From positions 62,001 through 126,000 of the forward strand of contig NZ_CALSAN010000004.1 in the NCBI RefSeq assembly GCF_943372915.1: a stretch of DNA of 64,000 nucleotides, written 5' to 3'. Position 1 is the first letter of the stretch. Each line of letters starts with the position of its first letter. The position numbers and the translations under genes were made by a program. The notes beneath the pieces are model-generated. The model did no database searches and had not been told where the DNA came from. It saw only the letters and a program-made list of their open reading frames with translations. Of this stretch, positions 33,377 through 41,640 are shown in pieces. Source of the DNA: Ferrovibrio terrae_A. Its GTDB lineage: Bacteria > Pseudomonadota > Alphaproteobacteria > Ferrovibrionales > Ferrovibrionaceae.

Positions 33377-33625
33377 ATGGGTAGCTTCAGTTTCTGGCAT
33401 TGGCTGATCGTCCTGCTGGTGATCCTGATCATCTTTGGCGCCGGCAAGCTGCCGAAGGTTGCCGGTGATCTTGCCTCGGGGATCAAGAATTTCCGCAAGG
33501 GCATGTCGGAAGAAGACAAGGACAAGGATAAGTCCGCCGAACCGCCGCCGGTGATCAACCAGCAGAGCCAGCCGACCGGTGGTGCCGCCACGGGCGCCCC
33601 GGCCGACAAGACTGCTCAGCATTGA
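33377..33625 (+). CDS. tatA: Sec-independent protein translocase subunit TatA
   Basis: An 82-residue protein with a single N-terminal membrane helix (WHWLIVLLVILIIFGAGKLP), the FG-x-x-K-L-P hinge, and an amphipathic helix (GDLASGIKNFRKGMSE), the standard TatA plan. Oligomers of TatA form the protein-conducting assembly for folded, twin-arginine substrates. AAGGAGATAAGGG precedes the ATG. A hairpin lies after the stop, between tatA and tatB. Confidence 0.95.
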   Translation: MGSFSFWHWLIVLLVILIIFGAGKLPKVAGDLASGIKNFRKGMSEEDKDKDKSAEPPPVINQQSQPTGGAATGAPADKTAQH

Positions 33626-33635
33626 TCCTGGAGCG

Positions 33636-33656
33636 CCGGCCGTAATGCACGGCCGG
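33636..33656 (+). other. 8-bp hairpin between tatA and tatB
   Basis: CCGGCCGT (33636-33643) pairs with ACGGCCGG (33649-33656) around a 5-base loop, 11 bases after the tatA stop. There is no U-tract, so it is less likely to be a full terminator than an RNA structure that protects the tatA 3' end or dampens read-through, which would suit the higher TatA level known in other species. Confidence 0.6.
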
Positions 33657-33686
33657 TCCACAGCAGCACGGATGGCATAGGCGGCG

Positions 33687-34112
33687 ATGTTCGACATTGC
33701 CTGGTCGGAACTCGGAGTAATCGCGGTGGTGGCGCTGGTCGTCATCGGGCCGAAGGACCTGCCCAAGGTGCTGCGCACCGTCGGGCAATGGACCTCGAAG
33801 GCGCGTGCCATGGCGCGCGAGTTCCAGAGCGGCATCGACGACATGGTGCGCGAGACCGAGCTGGACGAGCTGCGCAAGGCCGCCAAGCAGGTGAGCGATT
33901 TCTCGATCGAGAGCGAAGTGAAAAAGACCTTCGATCCGGACGGCTCGCTGGAAAAGCAGTTTGCCGAGCATAACCAGGCGATCATGGATGCCACCTCTGA
34001 TCTGAAGGGTGAGGGCACCACCAAGATCGCCGATCCGGGCCCCGCCGAGGCCGAACCGGCACCGGTTGTGGCCGACGCGCCGGCCGCCGAGAAGACCGAG
34101 ACCAAGACGTGA
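33687..34112 (+). CDS. tatB: Sec-independent protein translocase subunit TatB
   Basis: A 141-residue TatB: MFDIAWSELGVIAVVALVVIGP is the membrane helix with the acidic residue (E8) typical of TatB, followed by the PKDLPKVLRTVGQW amphipathic helix and a charged C-terminal part. TatB and TatC form the receptor for twin-arginine signal peptides. The tail is rich in Ala/Pro/Glu (AEPAPVVADAPAAEKTET). The stop overlaps the GTG start of tatC by 4 bases. Confidence 0.93.
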   Translation: MFDIAWSELGVIAVVALVVIGPKDLPKVLRTVGQWTSKARAMAREFQSGIDDMVRETELDELRKAAKQVSDFSIESEVKKTFDPDGSLEKQFAEHNQAIMDATSDLKGEGTTKIADPGPAEAEPAPVVADAPAAEKTETKT

Positions 34113-34996
34113 GCGAAGCCCAGGCGGACCCCAAGAAGCCGGAAGACGAAGTCGAGGCCTCCCGCATGCCGCTGCTCGATCACCTGATCGAGCTGCGCAA
34201 CCGCCTGATGTGGGCTGTCGGCGCCGTCTTCATCGCTTTTGCCGTCTGCTATTTCTTCGCGCCGCAGATCTATTCGCTGCTGATGCATCCGCTGATCGAG
34301 GCGGCCGGCACCGAAGGCCGCCGCATGATCTTCACGGCGCCGCAGGAAGCCTTCTTCACCTATATCCGGCTCGCCTTCTGGGCGGCCATGCTGGTCAGCT
34401 TCCCGGTGATCGCCGCGCAGGTGTGGATTTTCGTGGCGCCCGGCCTCTACAAGCACGAGAAAAGCGCGTTCATGCCGTTTCTCGTCGCCACCCCGGTGCT
34501 GTTCGCGATCGGCGGCAGCTTCGTCTATTACTTCATCATGCCGGTGGCGCTGAAATTCTTCATCGGCTTTGAAAGCCCCGGCGGCGACGGCAGTATCCCG
34601 ATCCAGCTGGAAACCAAGGTCAGCGAATATCTCTCGCTGGTGATGACGCTGATCTTCGCCTTCGGCATTGCCTTTGAGCTGCCGGTGCTGCTCACCCTGC
34701 TGGGCAAGGTCGGCATCGCCACCTCGGCCGGGCTGGCCTCCAAGCGCCGCTATGCCATCGTCGGCATGTTCGTCTTCTCGGCCATCGTGACGCCGCCCGA
34801 TGTGATCAGCCAGGTCGGCCTCGCCGTGCCGCTGATCCTGCTCTACGAAATCTCGATCTGGATGGTGAAGTGGATCGAGAAGGACCGCGCGAAACGCGAG
34901 GCCGCCGAAAAGGCCGCCGAAGAGGCCAAGGACAAGGCAGAGTCGGCAGAGCAAGAATCGGCAAAGCCAGAGCCGGTCACACCCCCCGCGCCGTGA
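34109..34996 (+). CDS. tatC: Sec-independent protein translocase subunit TatC
   Basis: A 295-residue polytopic membrane protein with six helices. The conserved N-terminal MPLLDHLIELRNRL (where E in HLIELR binds the signal peptide) and the APQEAFFTYIRLAFW loop mark TatC, the receptor that recognises twin-arginine signals. The start GTG at 34109 overlaps tatB by GTGA. A charged alanine/lysine/glutamate-rich C-terminal extension (about residues 250-295) follows the last helix. The serS gene begins 25 bases later. Confidence 0.95.
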   Translation: MSEAQADPKKPEDEVEASRMPLLDHLIELRNRLMWAVGAVFIAFAVCYFFAPQIYSLLMHPLIEAAGTEGRRMIFTAPQEAFFTYIRLAFWAAMLVSFPVIAAQVWIFVAPGLYKHEKSAFMPFLVATPVLFAIGGSFVYYFIMPVALKFFIGFESPGGDGSIPIQLETKVSEYLSLVMTLIFAFGIAFELPVLLTLLGKVGIATSAGLASKRRYAIVGMFVFSAIVTPPDVISQVGLAVPLILLYEISIWMVKWIEKDRAKREAAEKAAEEAKDKAESAEQESAKPEPVTPPAP

Positions 34997-35021
34997 AGGC
35001 GGCCCCTGAAGGTAGTGCGTC

Positions 35022-36308
35022 ATGCATGACATCAAACTGATCCGGGACAATCCGGAGGCTTTCGACCGCGCGGTGGCGCGCCGTGGCGTGGCACCGCTGT
35101 CAGCCACGCTGATCGAACTCGACCGCAAGCGCCGCTCGGCCCAGACCGAATTCGACGAGCTGCAGGGCAAGCGCAACACGCTGTCGAAGGAAATCGGCGG
35201 CGCCAAGGCCAGGAAGGACGAGGCGCGCGCCAATGAGCTGATGGCCGAGGTTGCCGCGCTGAAGGAGCGCCTGAGCCTGCTCGATGTCGAGCAGAAGGCC
35301 CATGAAGAGGCGCTGACCGACGCGCTGTCGCGCATTCCGAACCTGCCGGCCGACGACGTGCCGGACGGCGCCGACGAGAAAAGCAATGTCGAGCTGCGCC
35401 GGACTGGCGCGCCGAAGAATTACGCTTTCAAGCCGAAGGAGCATTTCGACCTCGGCGAGGCGCTCGGCTACATGGATTTCGCCAATGGCGTGAAGCTGGC
35501 CGGCGCGCGCTTCACCGTGGTGAAAAGCCAGCTTGCAAGGCTGGAGCGCGCACTCGGGCAGTTCATGCTGGATCTGCACACCACCCAATTCGGCTATACC
35601 GAGATGCAGCCGCCGATGCTGGTGAACGATGCCACCGCCTTCGGCACCGGCCAGCTGCCGAAATTCGGCGATGACCTGTTCCGCACCACCACCGGCTACT
35701 GGCTGATCCCGACGGCGGAAGTGCCGCTGACCAATCTGGCGCGCGACCTGATCATCGACGAGAGCGAGCTGCCCTGGCGCTTTACAGCGCTGACCGCCTG
35801 CTTCCGCTCCGAGGCCGGCGCCGCCGGCCGCGACACCCGCGGCATGATCCGCCAGCACCAGTTCAACAAGGTGGAGCTGGTCAGCATCGTGGTGCCGGAG
35901 AAGTCGGTGGAGGAACACGAACGCATGACCGAGGCGGCAGAAACCGTGCTGAAAAAGCTCGACCTGCCGTTCCGCACCATGCTGCTCTGTGCCGGCGACA
36001 TGGGCGGCGCAGCGCGCAAGACCTATGATCTGGAAGTCTGGCTGCCGGGCCAGGACCAGTATCGCGAGATTTCCTCCTGCTCGAACTGCGGTGACTGGCA
36101 GGCGCGGCGCATGAATGCGCGCTGCCGCGCGCCCGGCGAGAAGCAGACCCGCTTCGTGCACACGCTGAACGGCTCTGGCCTCGCGGTCGGCCGCGCGCTG
36201 ATCGCGGTGATGGAGAACTATCAGAACGAAGACGGCAGCATCAGCGTGCCGGATGTGCTCAAGCCCTATACCGGCGGGCTGACCCGGATCGAAAAGGCGG
36301 CCAAGTGA
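35022..36308 (+). CDS. serS: Seryl-tRNA synthetase
   Basis: Class II synthetase of 428 residues that charges tRNA-Ser and supplies tRNA-Sec. The N-terminal antiparallel coiled coil (about residues 30-105, RSAQTEFDELQGKRNTLS) grips the long variable arm of the tRNA. Class II motifs are present: TEMQPPMLV (motif 1), FRSEAGAAGRDTRGMIRQHQF (motif 2 with its arginine) and NGSGLAVGRALIAVMEN (motif 3). It ends one base into surE, so the two are coupled. Confidence 0.97.
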   Translation: MHDIKLIRDNPEAFDRAVARRGVAPLSATLIELDRKRRSAQTEFDELQGKRNTLSKEIGGAKARKDEARANELMAEVAALKERLSLLDVEQKAHEEALTDALSRIPNLPADDVPDGADEKSNVELRRTGAPKNYAFKPKEHFDLGEALGYMDFANGVKLAGARFTVVKSQLARLERALGQFMLDLHTTQFGYTEMQPPMLVNDATAFGTGQLPKFGDDLFRTTTGYWLIPTAEVPLTNLARDLIIDESELPWRFTALTACFRSEAGAAGRDTRGMIRQHQFNKVELVSIVVPEKSVEEHERMTEAAETVLKKLDLPFRTMLLCAGDMGGAARKTYDLEVWLPGQDQYREISSCSNCGDWQARRMNARCRAPGEKQTRFVHTLNGSGLAVGRALIAVMENYQNEDGSISVPDVLKPYTGGLTRIEKAAK

Positions 36309-37063
36309 TGCGTATCCTGGTGTCCAATGACGACGGCATCCATGCCCCGGGCCTCAAGATCCTGGAAAAGATCGCCAAGTCGCTGTCGAAGGATGTGTGG
36401 GTGGTGGCGCCCGAATACGAGCAGTCCGGCGCCTCGCATTCGCTGACCCTGACCCAGCCGCTGCGGCTGCGCAAGATCAACGCGCGCAAATATGCCGTGC
36501 GCGGCACGCCGACCGACTGCGTGATGATGGCGATGCATGAGATCTTCAAGGACAAGCGGCCCGACTTGCTGCTGTCCGGCATCAACCGAGGCGCCAACCT
36601 GGGCGAGGACGTGACTTATTCCGGCACGGTTGCGGTGGCCATGGAAGGCTCGCTGCTGGGCGTGCCCTCGATCGCGCTCAGCCAGTGCTTCCAGCACGGC
36701 CATCCGGTCAAGTGGAAAACCGCCGAGGATCACGCGGCAAAAGTGATCAAGAAGCTGCTTAAGGTCGGCTGGTCGAAAGACACCCTGATCAATGTGAACT
36801 TCCCCGATGTGGTGTCGGAATCCGTCACCGGCATCGAGGTCGTGACCCAGGGCAAGCGCGAGCTGACCGACCTGCTGCTGGATGCCCGCGTCGATGCCCG
36901 CAACGTGCCGTATTACTGGATCGGTTTCCGCCGCCAGAAGAACAAGTCGAAGCGCCACACCGATCTGGGAGCCACCGAGAATGGCGCCATTTCGGTGACA
37001 CCGTTGCAACTCGACCTCACACACCGGGCAGGCCTGAAGGCGCTGAAGGCCGCGCTTGCTTGA
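36308..37063 (+). CDS. surE: 5'-nucleotidase SurE
   Basis: A 251-residue nucleotide/polyphosphate phosphatase. The metal-binding start MRILVSNDDGIHAPG carries the tandem aspartates, and GTPTDCVMMAM with SGINRGANLGEDVTYSGTV covers the remaining active-site residues. I start at ATG 36308; GTG 36305 is one codon longer. The surE-pcm-LysM/M23 lipoprotein order mirrors surE-pcm-nlpD of other proteobacteria and fits a stationary-phase survival role. Confidence 0.95.
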   Translation: MRILVSNDDGIHAPGLKILEKIAKSLSKDVWVVAPEYEQSGASHSLTLTQPLRLRKINARKYAVRGTPTDCVMMAMHEIFKDKRPDLLLSGINRGANLGEDVTYSGTVAVAMEGSLLGVPSIALSQCFQHGHPVKWKTAEDHAAKVIKKLLKVGWSKDTLINVNFPDVVSESVTGIEVVTQGKRELTDLLLDARVDARNVPYYWIGFRRQKNKSKRHTDLGATENGAISVTPLQLDLTHRAGLKALKAALA

Positions 37064-37067
37064 GGCC

Positions 37068-37712
37068 ATGGACACCCGCGTCATCCAGCTGCTGATGGAG
37101 CTGCGCAAGCAGGGCATCAGCGATACGCGTGTGCTGGCCGCCCTGGAACGGGTGCCGCGCGAGCAGTTCGTCGCCGAGCAGTTCCTCAAGCATGCCTATG
37201 ACAATATTGCCCTGCCGATCACCCAGGGGCAGACCATTAGCCAGCCTTACGTGGTCGCCTATATGACCGAAGCGTTGCAGCTGGGCGACCGCATGAAGGT
37301 GCTGGAGATCGGCACCGGCTCGGGCTACCAGACCGCCGTGCTGGCCAGGCTGTGCCGCCGGGTCTACACCATCGAACGCTACCGCTCGCTGCTGACCACG
37401 GCGGAAAAGCGGCTGCATGACCTGAAGATCACCAATGTCGTCACCAAGCTGGGCGATGGCAACAAGGGCTGGCCTGAGCAGGCGCCGTTCGACCGCATCC
37501 TGGTGACGGCGGCGGCCGATACCCGGCCAGATGCCCTGATCGCCCAGCTGTCGCCCAATGGCGGCATCATGGTGGCGCCGGTGGCGGTGAATGCCACCGA
37601 ACAGGATGTGATCCGCTATACCCGCGATGGCGAGGCCGTGCGCGAGGAACGCCTGCTGCCGGTGCGTTTCGTGCCGCTGCTGCCCGGAATCGCCCGGGAA
37701 GCCACCGCCTGA
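37068..37712 (+). CDS. pcm: Protein-L-isoaspartate O-methyltransferase
   Basis: A 214-residue SAM-dependent methyltransferase that starts repair of isoaspartyl damage in aged proteins. The SAM site motif VLEIGTGSGYQTAVLA is clear, preceded by the family stretch LPITQGQTISQPYVVA and followed by FDRILVTAAA. ATG 37068 is preferred, five bases after the surE stop; TTG 37056 would overlap surE. Position between surE and the LysM lipoprotein gene is the conserved one. Confidence 0.93.
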   Translation: MDTRVIQLLMELRKQGISDTRVLAALERVPREQFVAEQFLKHAYDNIALPITQGQTISQPYVVAYMTEALQLGDRMKVLEIGTGSGYQTAVLARLCRRVYTIERYRSLLTTAEKRLHDLKITNVVTKLGDGNKGWPEQAPFDRILVTAAADTRPDALIAQLSPNGGIMVAPVAVNATEQDVIRYTRDGEAVREERLLPVRFVPLLPGIAREATA

Positions 37713-37786
37713 GCCTATTTGGGGCCTACCGGGGGCCTCGCGGCCTCCGTTGTCGGGAACCGGGAAGGGCCTTAGACTCCGCCACC

Positions 37787-39052
37787 ATGCTTCGGATTCG
37801 TGTATCGGCCATGCTGCTCCTGACCGGACTGGTCGCCGCCTGTGGCGAACAGGCGCCGGCGCCGGTGACCTTTGGCCATCGCGGCGACATTCCGCAGGTT
37901 ACACCCGGCACACCGCCAGCCCGGACAACGCGCGCGCCATCCCATGTGAGCGCCGCGCCACTGGCCGCACCGCAGGGCGGCGTGCAGATGGCGCCGCTGT
38001 CTCCACCGCCGGGACAGGCGGCGCAGCCTGTCATGCAGGCCGCACCGGTTCAGGCGCAAAGCCAGGTGCCGGCCGGCAGCGAGATCATCACGGTGCAGGC
38101 GGGCGACACGATCTATGCGCTGTCGCGGCGCCACAATCGTCCGGTGCGTTCGATCATCGAAGACAACAACCTGCAGCCACCCTATACGCTGCAGGCGGGC
38201 CAGCGCCTGCGCCTGCCGCAGGGCCGCTTCCATACGGTGCAACGCAGCGAAACCCTGTACAGCATTTCGCGCAGCACCGGCGTGGATGTGTACAGCCTGG
38301 CGCAGGCCAACGACCTGCAGCCGCCTTACAGCATCAGCATCGGCCAGCAGCTGAAGATTCCGTCGCCGACCGGTTATGCGGTTGCCTCGGCGCCGGTGCC
38401 GGACAACCCGAGTGCGCCGCAGCCGCCGGCACCGCGCGGCTATCAGGTCGATACCCTGCCGGTGTCGCCGGGCGTACAGCCCCAACCGGCGCAAGACGAC
38501 ACCAACAGCGCCGGCCTGCCGGCGATCCCGCAACAGCCTGCACCGGTGCCCGAAACCACTGTACCCGCGCGCGGCACCGCGACGCCGCAGGCCGAGAGCG
38601 AGCAGGCCGTGGCCTCTGCGCCGGCACCGACCGCCGATCCGAAACAGGATACCGTGCTGCCGCCGCGCGCGGGCCGCACCTTCTCATGGCCGGTGCGTGG
38701 CCGCGTGCTGGCCGGTTTCGGCCCGACGCCGGATGGCCTGCATAATGACGGCATCAACATCGCCGCGCGGGCCGGCGCGCCGGTGATCGCCGCCGAGAAT
38801 GGCGTGGTGGTGTATGCCGGCAGCGAGCTGAAGGGCTTTGGCAACCTGCTGCTGGTGCGCCATGCCGATGGCTGGATGACGGCCTATGCGCATCTCGACA
38901 AGGCGCTGGTGAAAAAAGGCCAGAAGGTGACCAAGGGCCAGGCCATCGGCACCGTGGGAAGCACCGGCGGTGTCAACCAGCCGCAACTGCACTTCGAAAT
39001 CCGCCGCGGCACCCAGGCGGTCGATCCGGCCAAGTTCCTGTCGGTTGCTTAA
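37787..39052 (+). CDS. LysM- and M23-domain lipoprotein (NlpD/DipM-like)
   Basis: A 421-residue lipoprotein: signal peptide with lipobox LVAAC (Cys at about residue 20), a proline/alanine-rich linker, two LysM peptidoglycan-binding repeats (about 100-145 VQAGDTIYALSRRHNRPVR and 150-195 VQRSETLYSISRSTGVDV), another disordered linker, and a C-terminal M23/LytM domain. In the LytM domain the first metal motif reads HNDGIN rather than HxGxD, so the aspartate is replaced by asparagine and the histidine is out of register, while AYAHLD and LHFEIR remain. As in NlpD and EnvC, it is therefore probably an amidase activator in cell separation rather than an active endopeptidase. Confidence 0.9.
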   Translation: MLRIRVSAMLLLTGLVAACGEQAPAPVTFGHRGDIPQVTPGTPPARTTRAPSHVSAAPLAAPQGGVQMAPLSPPPGQAAQPVMQAAPVQAQSQVPAGSEIITVQAGDTIYALSRRHNRPVRSIIEDNNLQPPYTLQAGQRLRLPQGRFHTVQRSETLYSISRSTGVDVYSLAQANDLQPPYSISIGQQLKIPSPTGYAVASAPVPDNPSAPQPPAPRGYQVDTLPVSPGVQPQPAQDDTNSAGLPAIPQQPAPVPETTVPARGTATPQAESEQAVASAPAPTADPKQDTVLPPRAGRTFSWPVRGRVLAGFGPTPDGLHNDGINIAARAGAPVIAAENGVVVYAGSELKGFGNLLLVRHADGWMTAYAHLDKALVKKGQKVTKGQAIGTVGSTGGVNQPQLHFEIRRGTQAVDPAKFLSVA

Positions 39053-39993
39053 GGTTTCAGCGTCCTGATCGGCTGGCCGAGACGGCCGGCGAGATCCTGG
39101 ATGAACTGCCAGGCAACGCGGCCCGAGCGCGCACCGCGCGTCATCGACCATTCCACCGCTTCGGCGCGCAGCTGTTTCTGGTCGATCTTCAGGCCATAGG
39201 CGGCGCAGTAACCATCCAGCATCGCGAAAAAGTCTTCCTGACTGCAGGAATGGAAACCGAGCCAGAGGCCGAAGCGGTCTGACAGCGACACTTTCTCTTC
39301 CACCGCTTCATGCGGGTTGATCGCGGTCGACTTCTCATTCTCCATCATGTCGCGCGGCAGCAGGTGGCGGCGATTTGAGGTCGCGTAAAGAATCACATTG
39401 TCCGGCCGGCCTTCGATGCCGCCATCGAGCACCGCCTTCAGCGACTTGTAATGCTGGTCTTCGGCATCGAAGGAGAGGTCATCGCAGAACAGCACATAGC
39501 GGCGCTTTGACTCGCGCAGGATGCCCAGCAGCGCCGGCAGGCTGGGGATGTCCTCGCGGTGGATTTCGACCAGTGCCAGGGCATGCGGCTTCTTGGCATT
39601 GATGGCGCCATGCACGGCCTTGACCAGCGAGGACTTGCCCATGCCGCGCGCGCCCCAGAGCAGCGCGTTGTTGGCCGGCAGGCCCTTGGCGAAACGCTGG
39701 GTGTTATCCAGCAGGATGTCGCGCACGCGCTCCACGCCCTGCAGCAGGCGGATCGGCACGGCGTTGATGCTGGGCACCGGCGCCAGCCAGCCCGGTGCGG
39801 GCTCGGCATGCCAGATGAACGCGTCGGCGGCCGCGTCGTCGAAAGTGGGCGCCTGCGGCGGGGCGAGCCGCTCCAGTGCCGCCGCGATACGCAGCAGGGT
39901 GGTTTCGTCAAGGTTAGCTGCAGCCTTTGCAGCAGGCTTTGCAGCGGGTTTTGCCTTGGGGCGGGCGGCAGGTTTCACAGGCTTCTTCGGCAT
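39049..39993 (-). CDS. DUF815 family ATP-binding protein (AAA+)
   Basis: A 314-residue predicted AAA+ ATPase of the DUF815 family, with Walker A GARGMGKSSLVKA, Walker B VLFCDDLSF and sensor NVILYATSNRRHLLPRD. The N-terminus is a lysine/proline/alanine-rich tail (MPKKPVKPAARPK). The family function is unknown; its genes are often found near pcm/M23 and secDF in alphaproteobacteria. The ATG at 39993 is chosen because the upstream codons are low-complexity. It converges on the LysM lipoprotein gene with a 4-base overlap of stops. Confidence 0.88.
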   Translation of the reverse strand: MPKKPVKPAARPKAKPAAKPAAKAAANLDETTLLRIAAALERLAPPQAPTFDDAAADAFIWHAEPAPGWLAPVPSINAVPIRLLQGVERVRDILLDNTQRFAKGLPANNALLWGARGMGKSSLVKAVHGAINAKKPHALALVEIHREDIPSLPALLGILRESKRRYVLFCDDLSFDAEDQHYKSLKAVLDGGIEGRPDNVILYATSNRRHLLPRDMMENEKSTAINPHEAVEEKVSLSDRFGLWLGFHSCSQEDFFAMLDGYCAAYGLKIDQKQLRAEAVEWSMTRGARSGRVAWQFIQDLAGRLGQPIRTLKP

Positions 39994-40135
39994 GCTTGTC
40001 ACGGTACGATACGAGTGGAACAGGCACCCATTCTGGGGATGCCAAAGGCAGGGCGCAACCGGTAGCGGGGCCTGTGCGTTTGCGCCATAATCCGGCCCCG
40101 AAAAACGACCGCTCGCCCCGACTGAGGAGGACTGC

Positions 40136-41569
40136 ATGTATCCCGAAGTACAGCTCTTTATCGACAATGCCTGGACCAAGGGCGCTGGTGGCAAGTCCAT
40201 CCCCGTGCTGAACCCGGCCACCGGCGAGGAAATCGGCAAGGTCGCCCATGCCGAGAAGGCCGATCTGGATCGCGCGCTGGCCGCTGCCGACAAGGGCTTC
40301 AAGGCCTGGAAGAAGGTTTCGCCCTTCGATCGCTACAAGGTGCTGCGCAAGGCCGCCGATATCATCCGCAGCCGCTCGGACGAGATCGGCAAGATCATGT
40401 CGATGGAGCAGGGCAAGCCCTTCATTGAAGCCAAGGGCGAAACCATGCTCGCCGGCGACATCATGGACTGGTTCGCCGAAGAAGCCCGCCGCACCTATGG
40501 CCGCATCGTGCCGGCCCGCGCCGAGGGCGTGTACCAGCTGGTGGTCAAGGAGCCGGTCGGCCCGGTTGCCGCCTTCACGCCGTGGAATTTCCCGATCAAC
40601 CAGGCTGTGCGCAAATGCTCCGCGGCGATTGCCGCCGGCTGCTCGATCATCCTGAAGGGCCCGGAAGAGACTCCGGCCGCCTGCGCCGCTCTGGTTCAGG
40701 CCTATGTCGATGCCGGCGTGCCGGCCGGCGTGATCCAGCTGGTCTACGGCATTCCGTCTGAAATCTCGGAATACCTGATCCCGCATCCGGTGATCCGCAA
40801 GATCACCTTCACCGGCTCGACCCCGGTGGGCAAGCATCTCGCTATGCTGGCCGGCCAGCATATGAAGCGCATCACCATGGAACTCGGTGGCCATGCGCCG
40901 GCAATCGTATTCGAGGACGCCGATGTCGACACCGCGATCAAGGTGCTGTCGGCCAACAAGTTCCGCAATGCCGGCCAGGTCTGCGTGTCGCCGACCCGCT
41001 TCCTGGTGCATGAGAAGGTCTATGGCCAGTTCGTGCAGGGCTTCACCGACTTCGCCAAGTCGCTGAAGGTCGGCGACGGTCTCGACAAGGACACCCGCAT
41101 GGGCCCGCTGGCGAATGACCGCCGCGTGCAGGCGATGGAAATGTTCGTCGCCGATGCCGTGTCGAAGGGCGCCAAGGTCGAGACCGGCGGCAAGCGGATC
41201 GGCAACAAGGGCAACTTCTTCGAGCCCACCGTGCTGACCGGCATCAACAATGACATGCGCATCATGAACGAGGAGCCGTTCGGCCCGCTGGCGCCGATCA
41301 TCCCGTTCTCGAATTTCGATGCGGTGGTGGAAGAGGCCAACCGTCTGCCGTTTGGCCTGGCGGCCTATGCCTATACCAAGTCGGCCAAGACCGCTGCTGC
41401 CATCGGTGCGGCCTTCGAGAGCGGCATGGTGTCGATCAACCACCATGGCCTGGCGCTGCCGGAAGTGCCGTTCGGCGGCATCAAGGATTCGGGTTACGGT
41501 TCGGAAGGCGGTTCGGAAGCCATCGAATCCTACCTGAACACCAAGTTCATTACCCAGGTCGGCCTGTAA
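40136..41569 (+). CDS. gabD: NAD(P)-dependent succinate-semialdehyde dehydrogenase
   Basis: A 477-residue aldehyde dehydrogenase. The oxyanion asparagine is in FTPWNFPINQ, the general-base glutamate in MELGGHAPAIV and the catalytic cysteine in AGQVCVSPTRF; the NAD-binding ITFTGSTPVGK motif precedes them. The sequence is close to the GabD group that oxidises succinic semialdehyde in the GABA shunt. GAGGAGGACTGC precedes the ATG at 40136. A strong terminator follows. Substrate preference among aldehydes is inferred. Confidence 0.88.
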   Translation: MYPEVQLFIDNAWTKGAGGKSIPVLNPATGEEIGKVAHAEKADLDRALAAADKGFKAWKKVSPFDRYKVLRKAADIIRSRSDEIGKIMSMEQGKPFIEAKGETMLAGDIMDWFAEEARRTYGRIVPARAEGVYQLVVKEPVGPVAAFTPWNFPINQAVRKCSAAIAAGCSIILKGPEETPAACAALVQAYVDAGVPAGVIQLVYGIPSEISEYLIPHPVIRKITFTGSTPVGKHLAMLAGQHMKRITMELGGHAPAIVFEDADVDTAIKVLSANKFRNAGQVCVSPTRFLVHEKVYGQFVQGFTDFAKSLKVGDGLDKDTRMGPLANDRRVQAMEMFVADAVSKGAKVETGGKRIGNKGNFFEPTVLTGINNDMRIMNEEPFGPLAPIIPFSNFDAVVEEANRLPFGLAAYAYTKSAKTAAAIGAAFESGMVSINHHGLALPEVPFGGIKDSGYGSEGGSEAIESYLNTKFITQVGL

Positions 41570-41591
41570 GACCTGCGCGATACCGAGATGG

Positions 41592-41617
41592 AAAAGGGGG
41601 CTTCGGCCCCCTTTTTT
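41592..41617 (+). terminator. Rho-independent terminator after gabD
   Basis: Stem GGGGGC (41596-41601), TTCG tetraloop and GCCCCC (41606-41611), followed by CTTTTTT. Flanking A-runs and T-runs extend the helix. This is a textbook terminator, 23 bases after the gabD stop. Confidence 0.95.
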
Positions 41618-41640
41618 ATGCTGCTATGGTGCATAGCTGA

